Below are positions 34,088-39,492 of a stretch of 39,492 nt of DNA, in pieces. Numbering within the stretch: the first letter of the stretch is position 1; every line of letters starts with the position of its first letter. Source of the stretch: Clostridiales bacterium UBA1248 (GTDB lineage Bacteria; Bacillota; Clostridia; Oscillospirales; CAG-272); the NCBI GenBank assembly GCA_002308615.1, contig DBWC01000101.1, positions 1-39,492 of the forward strand, in the 5' to 3' direction. The notes under the pieces are model-generated. The model was not told the DNA's origin. It saw only the letters and a program-made list of their open reading frames with translations, and made no database searches. The translations under genes and the position numbers were made by a program.

Positions 34088-34351
34088 TTACTTTCTGAGT
34101 CCCAGTTTGTCTATTATCGCTCTGTAACGCTCGATATCCTTTTCTTTCAGGTATCCGAGGAGGTTGCGGCGATGACCGACCATTTTAAGAAGACCGCGTC
34201 TGCTGTGGTGGTCCTGCTTGTTGGTCTTTAAGTGCTCCGTCAGTTCGTTGATACGGGTAGTAAGAATAGCTATCTGTACCTCGGGCGAACCTGTGTCGCT
34301 CTCATGAGTTTTGTAAGCGGCGATTATTTCCTGCTTTTTCTCTTTGGTCAT
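34088..34351 (-). CDS. rpsO: 30S ribosomal protein S15
   Basis: An 87-residue S15, which binds the 16S rRNA central domain in early 30S assembly; family length is 87-89. Diagnostic segments: HESDTGSPEVQIAILTTRIN (near 15-34), HLKTNKQDHHSRRGLLKMVG and HRRNLLGYLKEKD. ATG at 34351 is chosen because it gives the normal length and AAGGTG lies about 8 bases before it; an in-frame ATG six codons upstream (34369) would make an atypical N-terminus. It is transcribed from a near-consensus promoter and followed by pnp. Confidence 0.97.
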   Translation of the reverse strand: MTKEKKQEIIAAYKTHESDTGSPEVQIAILTTRINELTEHLKTNKQDHHSRRGLLKMVGHRRNLLGYLKEKDIERYRAIIDKLGLRK

Positions 34352-34447
34352 TTTGATTTCACCTTTCATAAAATTATTCCGTATACCGAGCTATCGGCGG
34401 GTGATCGCGTATCCGAAAACCAAGCGTACGGTAAAAACTCATACCGG
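34352..34447 (-). promoter_or_regulatory. rpsO leader, possible S15 autoregulatory element
   Basis: About 95 bases separate the promoter from the ATG. CGGTA...TACCG, CCGA-tagc-TCGG and a longer-range ATTCC/GGAAT pairing can be drawn. S15 represses its own translation through such leaders in several bacteria; that this one does so is inference. Confidence 0.35.
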
Positions 34448-34453
34448 GAATGT

Positions 34454-34482
34454 ATTATACACTAAAATTCCGGTTTTGTAAA
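34454..34482 (-). promoter_or_regulatory. Promoter of rpsO-pnp
   Basis: Minus strand: TTTACA (34482-34477), 17-base spacer, TATAAT (34459-34454). Confidence 0.85.
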
Positions 34483-34521
34483 GAGGGTAATAAAAATATT
34501 TTTAAATATTTTGTAAATTAT

Positions 34522-34601
34522 GCGGATTCAGCCGCGAGCCTCGCATTCGGGCGCTGAAGGGGGGGAGCGCCGAATGCGACGTTCCGACAGGGTCGGAACG
34601 T
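34522..34601. repeat. Cluster of adjacent hairpins
   Basis: GCGG-attcag-CCGC, then GCGA-gcc-TCGC, then CGCATTCGG-GCGCT pairing with AGCGC-CGAATGCG (one bulged G), then ACGTTCCGAC-agg-GTCGGAACGT (perfect 10 bp). It lies 12 bases after the stop of the 34614-35342 gene, with no T-run. It explains the 34483-34613 gap. Confidence 0.65.
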
Positions 34602-34613
34602 AAGTACTTTATT

Positions 34614-35342
34614 TTATTTGTTATAAACTATTTCCGATATTCTGTTTATTTTCGACTCTCCCTGCAGCGTTATGACGTCGTATATGAGCGGTATGCTGCT
34701 CTCCTCTTCCGGCAGGTCGGGGCGGAATTTGCCGTTATTATCTTTTATAATAAACGATACCTTATACTGCTCGTATATCATCGTGCCTTCAACAGTGTTT
34801 TCCGTCCTCGACGCACCGAGCTTTTTCACGTGGATATAATATATCTTCTGCATCGGGAATCTGTCGGGATATTTTTTGATCGGCGTGCCGTAGTTTTCAA
34901 AATATTCGTCCGTGAAAAGCGTGTTCAGTGTCTTTCCGTCGCCGTGTATCGCGGCGTTGAAATAGTCTATGAACAGCTTGCCCTGATACGACGCGTCTTC
35001 TCTGTCTTCGGGAAGAAAATACTCTTCCGTATTTCCGTCGTCAAACCATACGCCTATATCCTTGTCGGCGTAGATCTCGTCTTCAAAAATATCATAGTCG
35101 AGCGACTGCTCAAAAAATCCCTCTCCGTGATCCTCCGCCAAAGGATCGTATGAATACGACGGCTTTTCGCCGGAGCCGGAGCAGTTTTTCAGTACGAGCC
35201 ACAAAGCCGTCAGGATAACGAGCGCGGCGACGACCCATATAATTATCTTTATCAGTACTCTTTTGCGCTTTTTCGCGTCAAGAGCGCGGACTATCGCCTC
35301 CTGCTCCGCGTCGCGTCTTTTTATTTCGTCGTTGTTGTTCAT
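34614..35342 (-). CDS. Single-pass membrane protein, function unknown
   Basis: A 242-residue protein. A charged cytosolic N-terminus with many Lys/Arg (DAKKRKRVLIKI) precedes one transmembrane helix (about 31-52) ending in KNCSGSG. The outer part, about 190 residues, is very acidic at first (DEIYADKDIGVWFDDG) and then beta-rich. No lipobox and no known family is recognised. The ATG overlaps the TGA of the sugar isomerase-like gene by one base (TGATG) and GGGGGA precedes it, so the two are translationally coupled. The hairpin cluster follows. Confidence 0.65.
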   Translation of the reverse strand: MNNNDEIKRRDAEQEAIVRALDAKKRKRVLIKIIIWVVAALVILTALWLVLKNCSGSGEKPSYSYDPLAEDHGEGFFEQSLDYDIFEDEIYADKDIGVWFDDGNTEEYFLPEDREDASYQGKLFIDYFNAAIHGDGKTLNTLFTDEYFENYGTPIKKYPDRFPMQKIYYIHVKKLGASRTENTVEGTMIYEQYKVSFIIKDNNGKFRPDLPEEESSIPLIYDVITLQGESKINRISEIVYNK

Positions 35343-36190
35343 CAAAACATCCCCCAGAATCTCTTAACGTTTTCAAGCCCGAGCTTAAGTCCGGTCAGGT
35401 TGTCCTCCATGCCTTCAAATTCAACGGATATCCAGCCGTCGTAACCGGATCTTTTAAGTATCCCCAGGCTCTGCGCCGCGTGCGCGTCTCCGTGACCTAT
35501 TATCGTGCCTTTCAGATAATTGCCCGCGCGTGATCTGAACCAGCCCGCGCCCGGATCTGTCTCGACCCCGGATTTTACGTAAAAATCCTTTGCGTGGACG
35601 TGGCGCGCGTAGCCGCACATAACGCCTACGGCAAAGTTCGGATCCTCGTCCGCGCACATGAAATTGCCTATATCCACAAGCGCGCCGAAATTATCGCAGC
35701 CGACAGCGTTTATAAGCTTTTCGACGCGGGCGCTGTCCTGCGAGAAAAAGCCGTGATTTTCCGTACAGGTGACGACGCCGATACTTTCCGCGTATTCGCT
35801 TACCGCGCGGCATACCGGGGCGATCTTTACTATCGCGTCGTCGTAGCTTCTGTGCGTTTTTTCACCGCGGAATCCATAGCAGACGTCGTGACGCATCACG
35901 GAAGCGCCGTAAGCGGCGGTCGCGTCGGCAAGCGCGTAGAGGCGTTTTGTCTGTTCGTCCGGGTCGCCGTATAAAAGATCTGCGCCGGTGCAGAGCGAGG
36001 CGACGGCAAGTCCTTTTGCCTCGCATTTTGCTCTTACGGCTTTCGCCGTATATATATCAGCCGAGCCTTCAAACGTGCCTTCAACTATCTCAATGCCGTC
36101 AAATCCGAGCTCCGCGGCTTTGTCTATCATAAAATCTATGCCGTTTTTGCCGTAATGACCGAAGCTGTAGGTACTTGCGCATATTTTCAT
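35342..36190 (-). CDS. Sugar phosphate isomerase/epimerase-like TIM barrel protein
   Basis: A 282-residue cytosolic protein of the xylose isomerase-like/AP endonuclease 2 TIM-barrel superfamily. The four metal-binding acidic/His positions are visible in sequence: Glu in TCTENHGFF, Asp in ALVDIGNF, His in RHVHAKDF and Glu in ISVEFEG. Such enzymes isomerise or epimerise free or phosphorylated sugars and inositols; the substrate cannot be told. ATG at 36190 is supported by GGGAG 8 bases upstream. First gene of a two-gene unit whose promoter is divergent from that of tRNA-Leu. Confidence 0.8.
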   Translation of the reverse strand: MKICASTYSFGHYGKNGIDFMIDKAAELGFDGIEIVEGTFEGSADIYTAKAVRAKCEAKGLAVASLCTGADLLYGDPDEQTKRLYALADATAAYGASVMRHDVCYGFRGEKTHRSYDDAIVKIAPVCRAVSEYAESIGVVTCTENHGFFSQDSARVEKLINAVGCDNFGALVDIGNFMCADEDPNFAVGVMCGYARHVHAKDFYVKSGVETDPGAGWFRSRAGNYLKGTIIGHGDAHAAQSLGILKRSGYDGWISVEFEGMEDNLTGLKLGLENVKRFWGMF

Positions 36191-36220
36191 AACAATCACT
36201 CCCGTATATTTTCTGAATAT

Positions 36221-36249
36221 AGGATATCACTAAAATATGTATTTGTCAA
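36221..36249 (-). promoter_or_regulatory. Promoter of the sugar isomerase-like gene
   Basis: Minus strand: TTGACA (36249-36244), 17-base spacer with TGA at its end, TATCCT (36226-36221). Confidence 0.75.
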
Positions 36250-36297
36250 GCATATCGGATTTTTTACGGTATGCTCACATTTTTTTTGAAAAAACAC

Positions 36298-36325
36298 TTG
36301 ACAAATCAGAAAAAATATGTATAAT
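36298..36325 (+). promoter_or_regulatory. Promoter of tRNA-Leu
   Basis: TTGACA (36298-36303), 16-base spacer, TATAAT (36320-36325), 32 bases before the mature tRNA. A small hairpin CCGC...GCGG lies between. Confidence 0.82.
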
Positions 36326-36357
36326 AATATCCGCCGCTGACGAAAGCGGCATAACAT

Positions 36358-36442
36358 GCGAGAGTGGCGGAACTGGCAGACGCGCACGTTTGAGGGGCGT
36401 GTGGATTACACCGTACGGGTTCAAGTCCCGTTTCTCGCACCA
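36358..36442 (+). tRNA. tRNA-Leu (GAG)
   Basis: An 85-base class II tRNA with encoded CCA. The acceptor stem GCGAGAG pairs with TTCTCGC (last pair G-T), the anticodon stem CACGT pairs with GCGTG, loop TTGAGGG gives anticodon GAG (36392-36394), and the T-arm is CGGGTTCAAGTCCCG. The long variable arm fits leucine. Confidence 0.95.
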
Positions 36443-36472
36443 GAAAACCCGATGCGAAAGCATCGGGTTTTC
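36443..36472 (+). terminator. Terminator of tRNA-Leu
   Basis: GAAAACCCGATGC-gaaa-GCATCGGGTTTTC, a perfect 13-bp stem directly after the CCA. The T-run is only four bases, but the stem is long. Confidence 0.8.
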
Positions 36473-36476
36473 AACT

Positions 36477-36646
36477 AAATCCGTCCTTACGGACGGGTGA
36501 AATCACTTCGTGATGAAATCGCTTCGCGATGAAATCCGCACTGACGTGCGGGATAAAGAGGACGGATTTAATTTCATCTGTCGCCGTAGCGACAGATTTC
36601 ATCCGGGCTATGCCCGGATTTCACCGCGGCGTCGCCGCGATTTCAT
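36477..36646. repeat. Palindrome array B with GAAAT/ATTTCAT linkers
   Basis: Seven hairpins of unrelated sequence: CCGTCC-ttac-GGACGG, ATCAC-ttc-GTGAT, ATCGC-ttc-GCGAT, CCGCAC-tgac-GTGCGG, then TCTGTCGC-cgta-GCGACAGA, CCGGGC-tat-GCCCGG and CGCGGC-gtc-GCCGCG. The left hairpins are joined by (G)ATGAAATC, the right ones by ATTTCAT, its reverse complement. AAATCCGTCC (36477-36486) and GGACGGATTT (36560-36569) form a perfect 10-bp inverted repeat round the first four hairpins. Non-coding; no gene lies in 36443-36863. Confidence 0.85.
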
Positions 36647-36748
36647 TTTTTGTTATTTCAAGCGTTTATGTTTATCGCTGAATATCAAACTCAACAAATT
36701 CAAAATTTATATGCATTTTTCGCTTTTGCGATTTCGGGCGTTAAGCAC

Positions 36749-36833
36749 AAAAATCCGAGTTTTCCAACTCGGATTTTTCTTTGCTCAAAATACCCGAAAC
36801 CCCAGTAATTATGCGGGATTCCGGGCTTTTTTT
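36749..36833 (+). terminator. Two terminator-like hairpins in the tRNA-flanking region
   Basis: AAAAATCCGAGTT-ttcc-AACTCGGATTTTT (36749-36778) is a perfect 13-bp symmetric stem usable from either strand. A second, imperfect CCCGAAACCC/GGGATTCCGGG stem is followed by T7 (36793-36833). No plus-strand gene ends here; the first could serve the 36864-37019 ORF on the minus strand. Confidence 0.6.
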
Positions 36834-36863
36834 GCTGTCAAAATCCAAATGAGAGGAGGATAA

Positions 36864-37019
36864 CTATTTGAAGAAAGAACAAAAGAAACACCAGACCGGA
36901 ATATATTTCCCATCTGTCGGCGCGGTTTCGTTGTTTTCATTGTCCGGTGTGCAGGCGGTCAGAGAGAAAGTCAGCATAATAAACGCCAACACGGCGCAAA
37001 GGATGCGTTTGGATTTCAT
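36864..37019 (-). CDS. Tiny lipoprotein ORF, possibly the remnant of a larger gene
   Basis: A 51-codon ORF on the minus strand. It begins with a clear lipoprotein signal peptide (MKSKRILCAVLAFIMLTF) and lipobox LTAC at residues 20-23, then a short Asn/Glu/Thr-rich segment as in clostridial lipoproteins, and ends abruptly with a hydrophobic, Cys/Phe-rich tail that does not look like a real domain. GAGGT lies about 5 bases before the ATG. I read it as the 5' end of a lipoprotein gene truncated by deletion or frameshift, although a small functional lipoprotein is possible. A TTG-initiated plus-strand ORF across it was rejected. Confidence 0.5.
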   Translation of the reverse strand: MKSKRILCAVLAFIMLTFSLTACTPDNENNETAPTDGKYIPVWCFFCSFFK

Positions 37020-37159
37020 AATTTACCTCGTTGACGGGGGAATCTTTGAACGTCAATTCCCGTAGTTGAATTTTTTGATTTAACGGACAAGCAAAGCTGC
37101 GTTTTGAAATGAATCGGAGCGGAACGGAAAAAAGGTGAAATCGCGGCAAAGACGCCCCC

Positions 37160-37243
37160 GTTCCTCAATCAGCTCCGCAGGAGCGTCTTCATCAGCGAAA
37201 GCGTCTTCATTTCTTCATTAGCCCCGATAGGGGCGACTTCATT
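37160..37243. repeat. Palindrome array C with CTTCATT linkers
   Basis: GCTCC-gca-GGAGC (37172-37184), a short GC-gaaa-GC, and GCCCC-gata-GGGGC (37221-37234), joined by TCTTCAT, GTCTTCAT, TTCTTCATTA and GACTTCATT. The tRNA-Pro terminator continues the series. The region 37020-37160 before it holds nothing else I can support. Confidence 0.6.
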
Positions 37244-37272
37244 GAAAAATCCTCGCCGAAGCGAGGATTTTT
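37244..37272 (-). terminator. Terminator of tRNA-Pro
   Basis: AAAAATCCTCGC-cgaa-GCGAGGATTTTT, a perfect 12-bp stem with a T5 end, directly after the tRNA CCA end on the minus strand. Confidence 0.85.
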
Positions 37273-37273
37273 C

Positions 37274-37350
37274 TGGTCGGAGTGAGAAGATTTGAACTTC
37301 CGGCCTCTTGGTCCCGAACCAAGCGCTCTACCAAACTGAGCCACACCCCG
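37274..37350 (-). tRNA. tRNA-Pro (CGG)
   Basis: A 77-base tRNA with encoded CCA. Acceptor CGGGGTG pairs with the 3' CACTCCG (with G-T pairs), the anticodon stem CTTGG pairs with CCAAG, loop TTCGGGA gives anticodon CGG, and the T-arm is GAAGTTCAAATCTTC with flanking bases. CGG anticodon reads CCG codons. Confidence 0.93.
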
Positions 37351-37368
37351 ATTTTTGGTGCGTGATGC

Positions 37369-37397
37369 ATTATATCACACAATCGGGGATTTGTCAA
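37369..37397 (-). promoter_or_regulatory. Promoter of tRNA-Pro
   Basis: Minus strand: TTGACA (37397-37392), 17-base spacer ending in TGTGA, TATAAT (37374-37369), 18 bases before the mature tRNA. Confidence 0.88.
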
Positions 37398-37438
37398 GAG
37401 TTATTTTGAAAAAGAACGCAGATTCAAAAAGGATTTTT

Positions 37439-39157
37439 CTACATGGAAAAGTCAAACCGGCACGTTTCATGATCGGCAAGCGCGTATTTGTCACTTTCGT
37501 TTTTCAAAAGCACGCCCTCGGATACAAGCTCGTCCATAAGCGAACGCAGATATTCCGCACCGAGCAGACCGCCCTCGTAAAACGACGCGCCGACCCATAT
37601 ACGCTCCGTTTTTCCGCGCTGTTCCACCGTAATGCGGTCGATGACGCGGCGCTTCTGATAATACCGCGCGGTGCGGCTTTTTTCAGGCGCTTTGAGCCCG
37701 TTTTCGGCGCAGAATCCCGATATAAGCTCGTACGCCGCGCGCGCCTCCGGCTGTCCCCAAAGCCCAATGACACAGTTATATTCGGGTATTTCAAAGTCAA
37801 GCGAACCGACCTTTTTCTGCAGTTGTTCCGTATTTATTCCGTTCCGCTTCATCTCCTTCAGCTCTTCAAATCCGCGGTAAAATTCCGCATACTTTTTTAT
37901 CTGATGCAAATGCGGCAGAATAAGTCTGTAAAACTGCGAGCGCGTTATCGGAAAGGGTATGCCGTCTTCCGGCTCCGGCTCGTTTATAAGCGCTTCAAGC
38001 GCGGCGATCGCGCCGTCGGCGCGGCTCGATACGCTCTTATGATCATAGTTTTTTAAGATATAACCGGGCTCCGTCCACCAGTAGCTGTCCCAGCCGTCTC
38101 CGCTGCGCGCGTCGCGTATCAGCTCGGCGACCTTTAACAGCCGGCTCTCGTTTTCCGCGTTATTACCGGTGACGGCGCGCACGGAATCGCGTAAAAGTTT
38201 ATCCGGGTCTTCGTCCGGATCCGTGAGCAGATGCCCCGCGGCGTACAGTGAGAAAAAGTTAAGTATATGGTAAGAATCGATCTCGCTCCAGTAGCACGGC
38301 GTCATAACGCTGTCCGCCTGTGTCCGCGTTTGGTTGAAAACGTCCTTTAAGACGCGGTTGTTTACCGTCATCAAAGCGAGCTGATCTATTTCCATATCCG
38401 CGGTATACCAGCCCCACGAGCCGAGCCTGCAGCCGAGCTTTTTCACGCCCTCTCTGAAGGCGGCGCGCTTTCCGGGCTGACGCCATACCGGCAGAAACGG
38501 CAGCTCCATGAGCATAACGCCGTCCATACCGGCGTCCACGAGCGCCTGCGGGTATCCCTCCGGGCACCCCCACGTATCGACGGCTATTTTCACGTCCGGA
38601 TTTTTCTGCCGGAATTTCGCGGAAAGCAGCTTGACGAAATATATTATGCTTTCCATATCCGTAAGATTCCCGGGATCGAAAAAGTGCGCTATGACGCGGT
38701 CCGCGTACGGCGCAAGATCCGCGTAAATATCGTAATATTTATTAAAAGTCTTTAAAACTCTTTCGTCCTCGCAGGCAGGCTTTGACGGATCCGCGTTTTT
38801 ATACGCTGCTTCGGGATCGGTAAAGCCGTGACCGGAAAATTCCGCCGCCCAGCACCATACCGTAAAATTCAGTCCGATCGTTCGGCAGGCGTCCGACAGC
38901 GCCTTGAATTTATCGTGTACGTTCTCCCACGATCCGGCGGCGCGCCACGCGGCGCAGATATCCATAACCTGTACGCCGGTAAATCCACACTCTTTTATCA
39001 TCAAAGCGTAGTTTTTAAGCTGTCTTTTTGACAGACACATAAAATCGTTTATAAGAGAAACGGACATATTGCTTACGTATCCGCGGTTATAATCGAATTT
39101 CCAGGTACATACCGTCGCCTCGCGCTCAGCTATCCACGGGTTTTCCTTTGAGTACAT
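37439..39157 (-). CDS. Uncharacterised glycosidase-like TIM barrel protein
   Basis: A 572-residue protein with no signal peptide. The first 300 residues look like a TIM barrel: GFTGVQVMDICAAWRAAG, FTVWCWAAEFSGHGF, DRVIAHFFDPGN, VKIAVDTWGCPEGYPQALVD, DGVMLMELPFLPVWRQPGKR, and SWGWYTADMEIDQL. Aromatic and acidic residues at strand ends suggest carbohydrate binding and catalysis, vaguely like alpha-glucuronidase or GH115-type proteins, but I cannot assign a CAZy family. The C-terminal part is helical. ATG at 39157 is supported by CGGAG 7 bases upstream; a longer reading to 39193 runs back to the -10 box and is rejected. It is monocistronic behind a consensus promoter. Confidence 0.65.
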   Translation of the reverse strand: MYSKENPWIAEREATVCTWKFDYNRGYVSNMSVSLINDFMCLSKRQLKNYALMIKECGFTGVQVMDICAAWRAAGSWENVHDKFKALSDACRTIGLNFTVWCWAAEFSGHGFTDPEAAYKNADPSKPACEDERVLKTFNKYYDIYADLAPYADRVIAHFFDPGNLTDMESIIYFVKLLSAKFRQKNPDVKIAVDTWGCPEGYPQALVDAGMDGVMLMELPFLPVWRQPGKRAAFREGVKKLGCRLGSWGWYTADMEIDQLALMTVNNRVLKDVFNQTRTQADSVMTPCYWSEIDSYHILNFFSLYAAGHLLTDPDEDPDKLLRDSVRAVTGNNAENESRLLKVAELIRDARSGDGWDSYWWTEPGYILKNYDHKSVSSRADGAIAALEALINEPEPEDGIPFPITRSQFYRLILPHLHQIKKYAEFYRGFEELKEMKRNGINTEQLQKKVGSLDFEIPEYNCVIGLWGQPEARAAYELISGFCAENGLKAPEKSRTARYYQKRRVIDRITVEQRGKTERIWVGASFYEGGLLGAEYLRSLMDELVSEGVLLKNESDKYALADHETCRFDFSM

Positions 39158-39181
39158 TCCACATCTCCGTTTTTTTCTTGG

Positions 39182-39210
39182 ATTATACCACAAAAACGCG
39201 CGGATGTCAA
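39182..39210 (-). promoter_or_regulatory. Promoter of the glycosidase-like gene
   Basis: Minus strand: TTGACA (39210-39205), 17-base spacer ending in TGTGG, TATAAT (39187-39182). Confidence 0.88.
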
Positions 39211-39229
39211 CGGGATCGGCGGTGTGTAA

Positions 39230-39263
39230 TTATTCAGTTTTCTGTATAAAATTTATTCAGTTT
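39230..39263. repeat. Direct repeat upstream of the dockerin gene promoter
   Basis: TTATTCAGTTT occurs at 39230-39240 and 39253-39263, 23 bases apart, 12 bases before the -35 box. The spacing of about two helical turns fits paired activator sites. Confidence 0.55.
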
Positions 39264-39274
39264 ATCTAACCGTA

Positions 39275-39303
39275 TTGACAAATAAATTTTATTATGTTAA
39301 AAT
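39275..39303 (+). promoter_or_regulatory. Promoter of the dockerin gene
   Basis: TTGACA (39275-39280), 17-base spacer ending in TGT, TAAAAT (39298-39303), 26 bases before the ATG. Confidence 0.8.
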
Positions 39304-39328
39304 TAAAAAAAATGCGAGGAGTTCTGTT

Positions 39329-39492
39329 ATGAAAAGAGCCATTTCACTGCTTTTATCGCTCGTAATGATCACGTCCGTGTTAGTTTTATCCGGCACGGTC
39401 ACGGCGGGTCTTGCGGGCGACTGCAACGGCGACGGAAACGTGAACACCAAGGATCTCACCCTCCTGCGGCAGTATCTCGTAGACTGGCCGGT
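39329..39492 (+). CDS. Secreted protein with N-terminal dockerin-like repeat (partial, runs off the window)
   Basis: The first 54 codons of a gene that continues past the right edge. A signal peptide (MKRAISLLLSLVMITSVLVL) is followed near residue 30 by GDCNGDGNVNTKDLTLLRQY, a type I dockerin calcium-binding loop (Asp, Asn, Asp-Gly, Asn, Asp) and helix. Dockerins bind cohesins in cellulosomes or on the cell surface, usually from the C-terminus; an N-terminal location straight after the signal peptide is less common, and such repeats also occur in proteins outside cellulosomes. GAGGAG at 39316-39321 lies 7 bases before the ATG. The body of the protein is not in view, so its function is unknown. 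Confidence 0.82.
   Translation, partial: MKRAISLLLSLVMITSVLVLSGTVTAGLAGDCNGDGNVNTKDLTLLRQYLVDWP

Noticed and set aside
36477..36646. CRISPR array
   Set aside because: The repeated unit is only 7-9 bases, spacing is irregular, the variable parts are self-complementary palindromes, and no cas genes are present.
36868..37065. A TTG-initiated 65-codon plus-strand ORF with AGAGGAGG upstream
   Set aside because: The product looks like no protein, and the minus strand of the same DNA encodes a clear lipoprotein signal peptide with its own ribosome binding site.
37346..37388. CCCCGATT...AATCGGGG inverted repeat around the tRNA-Pro promoter as an operator
   Set aside because: One arm is simply the 5' end of the tRNA gene; an 8-base match at this distance may be chance.

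Overview
The window looks like chromosomal DNA from a Gram-positive, anaerobic, gut- or rumen-type Firmicute (class Clostridia, probably Oscillospirales-like). The evidence is AGGAGG-type ribosome binding sites, TTGACA-17-TATAAT promoters with a TGTG-extended -10, frequent TTG and GTG starts, CCA-encoded tRNAs, a GTP-type PEP carboxykinase, a serpin, a secreted dockerin protein at the right edge, and dispersed palindromic repeats of the kind seen in gut Clostridia. No phage genes, transposases, rRNA or CRISPR arrays were seen.

Layout. (1) 1-6.3 kb: a two-gene plus-strand unit (tandem class II aldolase, small membrane protein) converges on a four-gene minus-strand operon (MATE exporter, lipoprotein, M42 aminopeptidase, flavin-reductase-like protein). 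A small HEXXH membrane protein follows. (2) 6.5-8.4 kb: pckG with its own promoter and terminator. (3) 8.4-17.3 kb: the most unusual block, five tightly coupled minus-strand genes read from one near-consensus promoter. They encode two membrane-anchored McrB-like AAA+ ATPases, a DUF2357-like coiled-coil protein between them, a small membrane-anchored protein, and a 1359-residue transglutaminase anchored at both ends. (4) 17.4-20.3 kb: an MBL-fold hydrolase, then an ECF sigma factor with a coupled membrane protein that is probably its anti-sigma factor. (5) 20.6-23.4 kb: a large GH106-like glycosidase, flanked by palindromic repeat DNA. (6) 23.8-27.7 kb: an operon of an EctB-like aminotransferase (without ectA or ectC), two paralogous four-helix membrane proteins and a membrane-anchored surface protein. 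(7) 27.7-29.8 kb: a second ECF sigma factor coupled to a membrane-anchored serpin whose N-terminus looks like an anti-sigma segment. (8) 29.8-34.5 kb: rpsO, pnp, a HAD phosphatase, thiamine pyrophosphokinase and a P-loop kinase. (9) 34.6-39.2 kb: a sugar isomerase-like gene with a coupled membrane protein, tRNA-Leu(GAG) and tRNA-Pro(CGG) embedded in palindrome arrays, a 51-codon lipoprotein ORF or remnant, and a glycosidase-like TIM-barrel protein. (10) 39.3 kb to the edge: the start of a secreted dockerin protein.

Three items deserve most attention: the McrB/DUF2357/transglutaminase operon as a candidate undescribed cell-surface machine; the serpin/ECF pair as a possible protease-sensing switch whose sigma gene shares a leader motif with the first ECF operon; and intergenic arrays of unrelated perfect palindromes joined by a fixed linker that reverses orientation mid-array. 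All functions are inferred from reading the sequence; no database search was possible.
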